Below are positions 16,989 through 24,392 of a stretch of DNA of 64,000 nt, piece by piece; the first letter of the stretch is position 1, and every line of letters starts with the position of its first letter. The translations under genes were made by a program, and so were the position numbers. Below the pieces are notes generated by a model. That model was not told the origin of the DNA, did not search any database, and saw only the letters and a program-made list of their open reading frames with translations. The DNA is from DAORHV01 sp964513925 (lineage in GTDB: Bacteria > Patescibacteriota > Gracilibacteria > Peribacterales > Peribacteraceae), in assembly GCA_964513925.1 (NCBI GenBank), contig CAZENR010000002.1, forward strand, positions 1-64,000. The letters are read 5' to 3'.

Positions 16989-18749
16989 TCAATCTAACTG
17001 GAATGTGCGTAAATATGCATCGCGGCTTGGAAGGCGCTCTGGCGGGACGTGCTCTTTGCGCACCAGCAAGTTGCCCATCATCAACGCGTCCATGTCGGTG
17101 TGGAGGAAGCAGTGCAGCGCATCTTGCGGCGATTGCACAATGGGCTCGCCCCGCACGTTGAATGACGTATTCACCACCACCGGACAGCCGGTCTTCTTTT
17201 CGTACTCCCGAAGCAACGCATGGAAGCGCGGATGTTGGTCTGCGCGTACGGTTTGCAGGCGGGCGGAGCCGTCTACGTGGGTGACAGCTGGCAGCTCTGT
17301 GCGGCGCTGAGGCAACACATCGGCGACAAACAGCATGTACGGGCTCTCGCGGTCTATTGCAAAGTAGTCTTTTGCACGCTCGGCAAGCACGGCCGGCGCG
17401 AATGGCCGGAAACTCTCGCGGAATTTGATCTTCTTATTCACGCGCTGCCAGTTCTCGGGGTTTTGGGCATTTGCCAAAATGCTGCGCGCGCCAAGCGACC
17501 GCGGTCCGTACTCCATGCGACCCTGGAACCAACCGACTACCTTGTCCTCCGAAAGCAATGCCGCACCCACGGTCGCTACGTCTTGCGGTGCCAGCTCCTC
17601 GTAGGGAATACCGGCGGCTTCCAGGCAGACGCGAATGGAAGCATCGTCGTATTCGTCACCCAGAAACACATGCTCCATGCGTGCCGTGCGCTTGCCGTCG
17701 TACCACGCATGCCACAAATACAGTGCAGCTCCCAGTGCTCCCCCGGCATCGCCGGCCGCAGGCTGCACGAAGATGTCTTTCCAGGCTCCAGAGCGCAGCA
17801 ATACGCCGTTGGCCACGCAGTTTAGTGCAACGCCGCCCGCCAAGCACAGATGCTTGCAGCCGGTGTACTCCCGGGCATGTCGTGCAAGCGATAACAGCAG
17901 TTCTTCCGTCAGCCGCTGCAGGCTTGCAGCAATGTCCTTATGGAACTGCGTGAGTTCGCTTTCGGGTTTGCGGCGGGGCTGGCCTAGCAGGCGTTCCAAT
18001 GCCGAGCCCGTCATGGTCAGTCCGTATTCGTAGCGGAAGTAGCGCATGTTCAAGGCAAAGCTGCCATCCTCTTTGCAGTGGATCAGCGCGCGTAATTGTT
18101 CCAAGTACTTCGGTGTGCCGTAGGGAGCCAAGCCCATGACCTTGTACTCCGCGCTGTTGACCTTAAACCCCAGGTAGTAGGTAAGTGCCGAGTACAGCAA
18201 TCCCAGCGAATGCGGAAAATGGATCTCTTTCAACAGTGCAAGCTTGGTTCCGTTGCCGTGACCGATGGTGGTTGTCGCCCATTCGCCAACGCCGTCCACG
18301 GTGAGCACTGCGGCTTCTTCAAAGCCCGAGCAATAGAATGCAGAGGCAGCGTGGGACAGGTGATGCGGCACAAAGTACACAGGTCCCTGGTAGCCCGTGG
18401 CTTTGGCCAGGTTTTGCGGGAACCATAGCTTGGTGCGGATCCAGCTTTGCATCGCCAGATGAAACGAGCGGAAGCCGCGGGGCCAAACGCGGACGTACGT
18501 GGGCAGGATACGGTCGAAAAACTTCAGTACCGGCTTCTCGTAGAACACCGCCGCGTCCACGTCGCCCATGGCAATGCCGGCGTATTGCAGCGCGTGTTGA
18601 ATGGCGTGTAGCGGCAGGCTGTCGTCGTGTTTCTTGCGTGTGTAGCGTTCCTCCTGCGCTGCAAACACCACTTCGCCGTCTTTCAGTAAGACGGCGGCGC
18701 TGTCGTGGTAGTAGCACGAGATGCCAAGAATATAAACCGGCTTGGCCAT
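16989..18749 (-). CDS. Carbamoyltransferase (NodU/CmcH/SxtI family)
   Basis: 586 residues, the usual length. The N-terminal YrdC/Kae1-like ASKHA part has ILGISCYYHDSAAVLL, PHHLSHAASAF and TVDGVGEWATT; the middle has CLAGGVALNC; the C-terminal domain has YGPRSLGARSI, KFRESFRPFAPAVL and NTSFNVRGEPIV. It transfers carbamoyl from carbamoyl phosphate via carbamoyl-AMP to a hydroxyl, often on envelope sugars or secondary metabolites. It is the last gene of a three-gene minus-strand operon with SxtJ-like and DUF5989-like small membrane proteins. Confidence 0.95.
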   Translation of the reverse strand: MAKPVYILGISCYYHDSAAVLLKDGEVVFAAQEERYTRKKHDDSLPLHAIQHALQYAGIAMGDVDAAVFYEKPVLKFFDRILPTYVRVWPRGFRSFHLAMQSWIRTKLWFPQNLAKATGYQGPVYFVPHHLSHAASAFYCSGFEEAAVLTVDGVGEWATTTIGHGNGTKLALLKEIHFPHSLGLLYSALTYYLGFKVNSAEYKVMGLAPYGTPKYLEQLRALIHCKEDGSFALNMRYFRYEYGLTMTGSALERLLGQPRRKPESELTQFHKDIAASLQRLTEELLLSLARHAREYTGCKHLCLAGGVALNCVANGVLLRSGAWKDIFVQPAAGDAGGALGAALYLWHAWYDGKRTARMEHVFLGDEYDDASIRVCLEAAGIPYEELAPQDVATVGAALLSEDKVVGWFQGRMEYGPRSLGARSILANAQNPENWQRVNKKIKFRESFRPFAPAVLAERAKDYFAIDRESPYMLFVADVLPQRRTELPAVTHVDGSARLQTVRADQHPRFHALLREYEKKTGCPVVVNTSFNVRGEPIVQSPQDALHCFLHTDMDALMMGNLLVRKEHVPPERLPSRDAYLRTFQLD

Positions 18750-18750
18750 A

Positions 18751-18990
18751 CTAAAACTGTCGCAAAAGATCTTCGCGCCGTTGCGGTATTGCCACTTGCC
18801 AGTACGACGCTACAGGCACGCGTGCGCGCAAGCGTGCGATGCTCATTGCGATGGCATACCCTCCAAAGCCCACAATCCAGAGCACTGTAAGCAGTATGGT
18901 GCTCATGACCAGGCCAAGCACATGGCTGAATGCCATCCATCCGCGCCACGCCAGTCGCAAGGGCTTGAGTAGCGTGTGCAAGCAGTGCAT
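18751..18990 (-). CDS. SxtJ-like small membrane protein
   Basis: 79 residues. The ATG at 18990 is chosen; the protein has a hydrophobic region covering about 20-50 (HVLGLVMSTILLTVLW...) that fits one long or two short spans, preceded by the LRLAWRGWMAF element typical of SxtJ-family proteins. It lies 1 nt from the carbamoyltransferase and 5 nt from the DUF5989-like gene. In other bacteria these small proteins accompany SxtI-type carbamoyltransferases. The biochemical role is not established. Confidence 0.7.
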   Translation of the reverse strand: MHCLHTLLKPLRLAWRGWMAFSHVLGLVMSTILLTVLWIVGFGGYAIAMSIARLRARVPVASYWQVAIPQRREDLLRQF

Positions 18991-18995
18991 GCGTA

Positions 18996-19154
18996 CTAGA
19001 AGATGGTGTAGATGAACGGCGCCAGCGGAGACGCCTGTGCTACCACAAGCAGTACGGCAAAGACCGCAACGAGCAGGAGCAGCGGCAGGAGCATCCAGCG
19101 TTTCCGTGCACGAATGAGTGCCCAAACTTCACCCAACAGCGATAGTTTCTTCAT
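18996..19154 (-). CDS. DUF5989-like (SxtK-like) small membrane protein
   Basis: 52 residues: a basic N-terminal part (EVWALIRARKRWMLLP) followed by one membrane span and the C-terminal SPLAPFIYTIF, which matches my memory of DUF5989 proteins. The ATG at 19154 follows TACACT by 7 nt with no ribosome site, so it is the promoter-proximal gene of the three-gene carbamoyltransferase operon. Confidence 0.75.
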   Translation of the reverse strand: MKKLSLLGEVWALIRARKRWMLLPLLLLVAVFAVLLVVAQASPLAPFIYTIF

Positions 19155-19161
19155 GGCGCAA

Positions 19162-19167
19162 AGTGTA
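19162..19167 (-). promoter_or_regulatory. -10 box of the carbamoyltransferase operon
   Basis: TACACT on the minus strand, then TTGCGCC, then ATG. The same TACACTTTGCG string precedes pheS and the MarR gene. Confidence 0.6.
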
Positions 19168-19188
19168 GCAGTGCATCCAACGAGAAGC

Positions 19189-19217
19189 ACCCCCGACCGC
19201 ATTGCACGGCCGGGGGT
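19189..19217 (-). terminator. Strong hairpin after the FG-GAP gene
   Basis: CCCCCGGCC and GGTCGGGGG pair across 9-11 nt on the minus strand, followed by TGCTTCTC. The T-tract is weak. It separates the 19259 gene from the DUF5989 promoter. Confidence 0.55.
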
Positions 19218-19258
19218 TGGACGCTTTGGGTTCGTCCGGCTTCTCTGGCGGGGGCTGG

Positions 19259-21109
19259 TTATGACGAGTAGCCCCACGCGGTCACGGTGCCCACCTGCAC
19301 CGTGCTCGACACGTCACCCGACAACCGCAACGCGACGACACCCGTGGCAAGGGTGTAGCCGATGTCGTTGATGGTCAGGATGGTGCCGAGGGGGTCGATG
19401 GTGATCGACCCCATGCCGGGTTCGCTGGAGAGCGACCCGAGCAACTGGAGCTTGATGTTGGCAACATCACTCCAGTGCCCCGTGTTCAGAACGAACACGA
19501 GGCGGTGGACCACCACGGGGGAGGTGGTGGTGTTGCCCACGTTCACGTCGGAGATGGGGGTGAACGTACCGGGGGCTGCGAGGTAGTGCAGTCCGGTGGC
19601 CGACAGGGGTATGAGCGTCGGCGCGGGCGGAGGAGACGGCGGGACAGCCGTGACCGAGGCCGTTGCGGTGTTGTCCAGCGGGTCGGGGTCGCCGATCGCC
19701 GAACTTGCCGTTGCGGTGTTGGTCAGGTTGCCCGAGCTGGTAACCCGGGTCGTGATGGTGAGGACGCCGGTTGCGCCGTTGGCCAGGTCGCCCAGGCTCC
19801 ACCGTCCGGTCAGTGCGTCATAGGCACCGACCGACGCGGAGGAGCTCTGGTAGACGAAGCCCGCGGTCAGCGGGTCGCTCACGAGCACGCTGGTCGCGCT
19901 GGCCGGGCCGTCGTTGCGGACCGTCAGCGTGAAGGTTACCGTCTCGCCGATCTGCGCCGTGCCCCGGTCGGCGACCTTGTGGATGTGCAGGTCGGCCGTG
20001 GGCGGAGGGGGAGGGGAAGGCGGATCGACGACGATGGGGGCGCAGTCCCACTCGTCGTAGTCGTACCCCAGCAGCGGGTACGACTGCACGATGTCGCCGT
20101 TTCGCTTCCAGGCGGACACCAGCAGCCGGGGCGTCTCGCCGGCGTTGTGCGCCGGCACGATCGTGCCCAGAGCCCCCATCTTCGGTTCCTCGGTGAACCC
20201 GGCACTCGTGATGATGTTGCCACCGATCGGGTTGAACACACGGATCCAGTAGTCCGTGTCACCCTGGCGGGGAAACGTCACGAGGACGGCGGCCCCGCAG
20301 GGGACGCCGAGGTTGCCGGCGGTCACGTTGACGCCGAAGCGGGAGTTGGGGTCGGCCGCGAAGAAGTCCGCGTGGGTGACGATTTGGCCGGTGCTCAGCA
20401 GGGTGAACGCATCGATCACGCGCACGCGGGGGCCGCCTCCGGCACCCGGTGCAATGATGATGTCGCCGTAGCCGTCGTCGTTGACGTCGGCCGAGGTGAT
20501 GGTTCCCCCGTCGCGCAGCCCGGCCTCGAACCCGAAGAAGTTGGCCATGACCGTGAACGAGCCGTGCGTCAGACCGAAGCCGGAGATGATGGTAACCCGG
20601 GGGCCACCGCCTTCGCCGGCCATGCCCAGCACGTCCGCGTACCCGTCGTGGTTCACATCCGCGAGCTCGAGGTAGTAACCGCCGCGGAACTGCGGGTCGA
20701 TGACGATCTCATCACTGATCACGGAGAACGTGAGGCCGTCGCGGATTTGCACCCGCGCGCCGCCGCCGCTCCCCGCAGTGATGCCGATGTCGTCGTTGCC
20801 GTCGCCGTTCACGTCGCCGGTCGCCACCCGCACGCCACCCGTGAAACCGCCGAACGGATCGGTGCTGAACAGCACCTGACCCGCCTGCGTTTGCACGGAC
20901 ACGTTGGAGAGCTGACCCGGGGACGCGCCCGTCACGATGCGGATGCTCCCATCGGCCAGTTGCTGGCTGGCGATGGGTGCCGCGGTCGTGATGGCGGTGT
21001 TCGCCGGCGTGGCGAGGCCCGTGAGGTACTGCGTGGTGGCCCCGGGGTACAGACCCGCGGGAACCGTGCGATCTTCCAATGCGACCAGCGTGAGCAGGGT
21101 TCGCCCCAT
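19259..21109 (-). CDS. Planctomycete-style FG-GAP/DUF11 surface protein
   Basis: 616 residues. The N-terminus has VALEDRTVPAG, matching the LEDRxxPA-type leader of many planctomycete surface proteins. FG-GAP/integrin-like repeats follow (about 75-260), such as GDVNGDGNDDIGI and ADVNDDGYGDIIIAPG, with Ca-binding DxNxDG loops. A DUF11 domain (about 375-495) comes after a Pro-rich linker, then a C-terminal domain (about 510-616) shared with the proteins at 41505 and 43069. Local GC is visibly above the neighbours and a Shine-Dalgarno AAAGGA lies 11 nt before ATG, unlike backbone genes. Probable horizontal acquisition; function unknown. Confidence 0.85.
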   Translation of the reverse strand: MGRTLLTLVALEDRTVPAGLYPGATTQYLTGLATPANTAITTAAPIASQQLADGSIRIVTGASPGQLSNVSVQTQAGQVLFSTDPFGGFTGGVRVATGDVNGDGNDDIGITAGSGGGARVQIRDGLTFSVISDEIVIDPQFRGGYYLELADVNHDGYADVLGMAGEGGGPRVTIISGFGLTHGSFTVMANFFGFEAGLRDGGTITSADVNDDGYGDIIIAPGAGGGPRVRVIDAFTLLSTGQIVTHADFFAADPNSRFGVNVTAGNLGVPCGAAVLVTFPRQGDTDYWIRVFNPIGGNIITSAGFTEEPKMGALGTIVPAHNAGETPRLLVSAWKRNGDIVQSYPLLGYDYDEWDCAPIVVDPPSPPPPPTADLHIHKVADRGTAQIGETVTFTLTVRNDGPASATSVLVSDPLTAGFVYQSSSASVGAYDALTGRWSLGDLANGATGVLTITTRVTSSGNLTNTATASSAIGDPDPLDNTATASVTAVPPSPPPAPTLIPLSATGLHYLAAPGTFTPISDVNVGNTTTSPVVVHRLVFVLNTGHWSDVANIKLQLLGSLSSEPGMGSITIDPLGTILTINDIGYTLATGVVALRLSGDVSSTVQVGTVTAWGYSS

Positions 21110-21431
21110 GGCGCTACCCGTCCTTTCGCAATGCCCGGGACGTGGGCACTGTTCGCTTTCAGCCACTTTCCCACGTCGGGCATAGTGACAAGGCGAACAC
21201 GCTGGTCACGCACGCTGCATGAGCAGGGCGTTCGCCTCGTCGGAATTTCTAGAATACAAAGTACATACAGAGAAGCCGGTGCTACCAAAGAGCCGGATGC
21301 TTGTACACATGCAGCATGAGCTGCACTCGCGTGCACAAGTCGTTTATTATAGAATAATTGTTTTATTTGTCAAATTTCTCTGGCGATGTCTTTTGGCTTG
21401 CAGCAGAGCAAATTGCCACCGGCTATCAATA
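21110..21431. other. Intergenic region, no gene seen
   Basis: Upstream of the FG-GAP gene and downstream of the DUF3592-like gene. The half near 21340-21430 is AT-rich. Short open frames here look random; no RNA gene or clear hairpin was found. Confidence 0.5.
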
Positions 21432-21833
21432 CTATTCGCGGATAATTTTTGCAGGATCCTTCGGGTCAACAATAACTTGCACTGTGGACCCCGGCTGCAT
21501 TTTCGGTAAGTCTATGAGTTGCACAAACCACTTCGTGTGCACATCCACAATTGCACCCGAGAGCATTCGTACCCGGAGTGCAATCGCGATTTCCGGATCT
21601 TCGTTGTAATACACTCGTGTTTGCTCGGCGGACAGCACCTCTGCCGTTGTGTGCCAGCCGTTTTTCCGTAGCTCAGTGTCTTGTAGCTCGTATTGCACCG
21701 TATCGAACACGGTTGTGAAGGCAACGACAAGTGACCATACACAGCTGACTACGGCAAAGAGAATGAAAAACCATACGCACCCAGCACAGAGCTTTCCCCA
21801 AAGACGGCGAAGTACAGTAGAAGGATGTTGCAT
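21432..21833 (-). CDS. DUF3592-like membrane protein
   Basis: 133 residues. An N-terminal membrane span (about 18-41) is followed by a small beta domain with the GWHTTAEVLSAEQTRVYYNEDPE segment type, the VxVxVDPKDPAK ending and no catalytic residues. This order (span, then TTAEV, then VIVDPKDP) matches DUF3592. The ATG at 21833 lies 6 nt after TACAAT, with no ribosome site. Convergent or divergent partners are unrelated. Role unknown. Confidence 0.7.
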   Translation of the reverse strand: MQHPSTVLRRLWGKLCAGCVWFFILFAVVSCVWSLVVAFTTVFDTVQYELQDTELRKNGWHTTAEVLSAEQTRVYYNEDPEIAIALRVRMLSGAIVDVHTKWFVQLIDLPKMQPGSTVQVIVDPKDPAKIIRE

Positions 21834-21839
21834 TCCTGC

Positions 21840-21845
21840 ATTGTA
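21840..21845 (-). promoter_or_regulatory. -10 box of the DUF3592-like gene
   Basis: TACAAT on the minus strand, 6 nt before ATG. Confidence 0.55.
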
Positions 21846-21910
21846 GCAGTAGTGTTTACATTCCCTTACAGCGGTCGAGTTGGCCGTTGTTCGCCGCGTG
21901 CTGGCTTTGC

Positions 21911-23935
21911 TTAGCGATCTGCTTCTATATACACCCGCTGCATGCGGATGTTCCTAGCCGTGGTCGTAAGCGTGCTGAGCTGGAAACCAGCACGCATTGC
22001 AGTAGTGGTGCCGGGAAGGTTGCTGCTCGTGCTACCCTCGGCAGTTGTTCCATCTGTGACGTTGTCGATTCGCCAGCTGATACTGGTGCATTGTGGTTTG
22101 CAGAAAATGAACACGTCGTAGACTTTCTGCGCCGAGAACACCAAGCCCGTATCTGTAGCATTCTGCGTTGTGTTGTCTTTCGTCACGAATTGCCAGTTCG
22201 TGTCTCCGCGGTTTGTTGAGTACTGGAAACCGGCATAGTGACCTGCAGGGTTGTCGGAACCGACCATCGTCGCCATGGTCTGGTTTGTTAAGCCAGCAAA
22301 AGTACGTGCTCCGGTTGCTCCTGCTCCATAGCTGGAGTCCGGATATGCCAAACGAGCGTTGTAGAAAAAGCCATTCGCTCCCCCCGAGGTGGAGCCACGG
22401 AACCACAATGTGCCGTTGTTGCCCGTACCTGCGGTGCTGTTGGCCGTGCCTGCCGTCGCGAAGTTGGTCATCCATCCGTACGTTTCTGTCGCTGTCGGAT
22501 GCGATAACGTGCCGGCAGATGTGACGGTGTTTCCGAAGGCGTTGACCGACGTGGTGTTGTTGGTATTGATCATGACGATCATGTTCTGGAAGAAGCTCGG
22601 TTGGAACGGATAATCCACGCCGGAGGGCCCCATGCCTTTGAGCAAGTTGCGGCCGCCCATTTTTCGCACATACAGATTGAAATGATCGTTGTCCGGAATT
22701 GGCGGATTGTCGCGCACATGCATGACCAGTGTTCCCGACAACGTTGCTCCGCTGCCGAATTCGGCATGCTCGGCTACGGACAAGCCCGTGCCATTTGTCG
22801 TTCCGGATCGGTCGATAGTAAGCGTACCTGTCATGGTGTCGCCACCCTGATTGACGAACATGCCCTCTGCCTCTGCATACGTCATGCCGCCGCCAGACGA
22901 ACCGCCTGTTTGGTCCGTGCCGCAAGAGAACTTGCCGGTTGTTGCGTTGTATAAGAGCTTGTCATTCGTTGCATTATTGCAGTTGGTAAGTCCGGCACCG
23001 AAGAACGTGGCTCCAGAAAGGGAGCCAAGTACGTCCAATAATGCCTTGGGGGAAGATGTACCCACACCAATGCGATTATCGGTGGCATGCAGGAAGAACA
23101 GGTTTGGCTCTGCATTCCCTTCCATGCGCACGTTGCTTGTAGCGGATGCATCTTCGTTAAAGATGGTCACCCCATTCAATGTCGTTCGTCCTTCGGTCAC
23201 CATCGCACCCGAAGACGTCACCAAGTCGCTTGCATGCAATGTGGATCCCGAAATGGTGCCAGCAACCTCCAGCTTTGTCTTCGCGTTTACTGCACCCAGG
23301 CCAATTCCGACATTGCCCTGGTTGCTAATGCGGAACAGCTGGGACCACGTAACAGGATTCCCGCTGCCGTTATTGGCACCACGCTTAATGGTGAAGTAGT
23401 CGTTGTCACCGGATGCCTCAATACCCCATGCGGCAGAGTTCGTGTCGGCATTAAATGTGGAAAGCATAGCTCCGAAGTTAATGCCAGCTTCGTCTTGCAC
23501 ACCGCCGTTTATGCCACCGCCTAAGTACAGGGAATACGGGCTATTATTCGTTTCAACGCGGAATTTCTGACCCGAGCCTCCGTTTTTAATGTGTATCTTG
23601 GCATTCTGCGGTGTAGCGATACCAATCGCAACGGAGTCTAGAACACGTAATGCGCTCCCCGACACTGTGCCGTTTACTTCAAGACCCTTGGATGTCTCGA
23701 ACATGTTTGTCGATCTGTTGAAACGCAATGATTCCTGTAGCGCAGTACCAAAACGCACTCCGATGTTTTCTGTTCCGACTCCCGTAAAGTCCTCGACTGT
23801 CTCGAAGAACTCATTCTCGATCGAATCATAGGTAACGGCGTGGGCATGCTCAGTTGCAGCCAAGATGCAGACGGTACTCGCAGCGGTAATGATGGAAAGT
23901 GTGCATTTGAATGCCATCAGATTATTGTACTTCAT
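21911..23935 (-). CDS. Secreted fibre-like protein (phage tail-fibre-type repeats)
   Basis: 674 residues. The ATG at 23935 gives a signal peptide (core LSIITAASTVCILA, cleavage near AHA-VT). The body shows repeats seen in tail fibres and CPR adhesins: RVLDSVAIGIATPQNAKIHI, NVGIGLGAVNAKTKLEVAG and RIGVGTSSPKALLDVLGSL, each a beta strand-turn unit with GxG. The segment LTNCNNATNDKLLYNATTG is Cys-containing. The C-terminal about 230 residues form a distinct Gly/Thr/Asn-rich region with two late Cys, possibly the receptor-binding tip. It may be an attachment fibre; this is inference. Confidence 0.75.
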   Translation of the reverse strand: MKYNNLMAFKCTLSIITAASTVCILAATEHAHAVTYDSIENEFFETVEDFTGVGTENIGVRFGTALQESLRFNRSTNMFETSKGLEVNGTVSGSALRVLDSVAIGIATPQNAKIHIKNGGSGQKFRVETNNSPYSLYLGGGINGGVQDEAGINFGAMLSTFNADTNSAAWGIEASGDNDYFTIKRGANNGSGNPVTWSQLFRISNQGNVGIGLGAVNAKTKLEVAGTISGSTLHASDLVTSSGAMVTEGRTTLNGVTIFNEDASATSNVRMEGNAEPNLFFLHATDNRIGVGTSSPKALLDVLGSLSGATFFGAGLTNCNNATNDKLLYNATTGKFSCGTDQTGGSSGGGMTYAEAEGMFVNQGGDTMTGTLTIDRSGTTNGTGLSVAEHAEFGSGATLSGTLVMHVRDNPPIPDNDHFNLYVRKMGGRNLLKGMGPSGVDYPFQPSFFQNMIVMINTNNTTSVNAFGNTVTSAGTLSHPTATETYGWMTNFATAGTANSTAGTGNNGTLWFRGSTSGGANGFFYNARLAYPDSSYGAGATGARTFAGLTNQTMATMVGSDNPAGHYAGFQYSTNRGDTNWQFVTKDNTTQNATDTGLVFSAQKVYDVFIFCKPQCTSISWRIDNVTDGTTAEGSTSSNLPGTTTAMRAGFQLSTLTTTARNIRMQRVYIEADR

Positions 23936-24026
23936 TTTTATGCTTCGTCCAATACTCAAGCTGTACAACAATAAGTATCTGTGTACTAATCTCCGTACAT
24001 AGAGAGAGGTGCGGAAGCGTATTGCT

Positions 24027-24061
24027 GCATGCGATTTTTCGCCGTTTTTTGGTGGTGGTGG
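24027..24061. repeat. 35-bp exact direct repeat, copy 1 (island left side)
   Basis: Starts GCATGCGATTTTTCGCC and ends with GGTGGTGGTGG. The second exact copy is at 30685-30719. Both run straight into tRNA 3'-end-like sequence. Confidence 0.9.
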
Positions 24062-24085
24062 GCCCGAGGGGACGATTCTCGAACG
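24056..24085 (-). repeat. tRNA 3'-end-like segment B1
   Basis: On the minus strand it reads CGTTCGAG...CCCCTCGGGCCCACCA, resembling a T-arm plus acceptor 3' strand and CCA. No anticodon or D-arm follows, so it is not a tRNA. A related segment lies at 27954-27983. Confidence 0.5.
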
Positions 24086-24304
24086 GTGGCCGACCTCGAC
24101 GAAGCCGCTCGAACCCGGGAAGCCAATGCTGTATTCGAAATCCAAACGGAAATCGGCGAGACGCTCCAGGGAATTGAGAATTTCCTAACCGTTCGTGAGT
24201 GGGAGAAGGAGCGTGAGGCAGAGAGGGCTGCCTTGGCAGAGAGTAAGAACACGATGCCGTCACCCGTCCGTGATTTCCTCAGTAGGAAGCCGCGAAATGG
24301 GTGA
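24086..24304 (+). CDS. Small charged protein, copy 1
   Basis: 72 residues from a GTG that directly follows segment B1. The core EANAVFEIQTEIGETLQGIE and EWEKEREAERAAL is nearly identical to copy 2 at 27984 and looks like one amphipathic helix or coiled coil. The same start codon context (CGAACGGTGG) occurs in both copies, which supports the GTG start. It precedes the SNF2 gene on the same strand by 88 nt. Not recognised; it may be a partner of the helicase or a boundary-linked gene. Confidence 0.5.
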   Translation: MADLDEAARTREANAVFEIQTEIGETLQGIENFLTVREWEKEREAERAALAESKNTMPSPVRDFLSRKPRNG

Positions 24305-24325
24305 CGGCAGGGGTGACGGGTGACG
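24300..24325 (+). promoter_or_regulatory. Three GGTGACG iterons upstream of the SNF2 promoter
   Basis: GGTGACG at 24300, 24312 and 24319, ending 16 nt before the TTGACA box. The reverse complement CGTCACC forms a four-copy 12-bp array at 30536-30578. Confidence 0.5.
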
Positions 24326-24341
24326 GCATCGGTCTAAATGT

Positions 24342-24374
24342 TTGACAGATTGCAAGTATATGAGAAAATATACT
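24342..24374 (+). promoter_or_regulatory. Probable promoter of the SNF2 gene
   Basis: TTGACA at 24342-24347 and TATACT at 24369-24374. The 21-nt spacer is long, so AATATA just upstream may be the real -10. Confidence 0.4.
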
Positions 24375-24392
24375 ATGTAACTCATTGTTCTC

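Noticed and set aside
19475..21319. A 614-codon open frame on the plus strand
   Set aside because: It lies antisense to the FG-GAP gene, in a GC-rich region where long frames arise by chance, and its product is low-complexity Arg/Gly/Val.
21219..21509. Plus-strand open frame in the AT-rich gap
   Set aside because: Composition and lack of start signals suggest chance.
24029..24304. Longer start (ATG 24029) for small-protein copy 1
   Set aside because: It would translate the tRNA-like repeat; copy 2 starts at the GTG after it, so the shared GTG is preferred.
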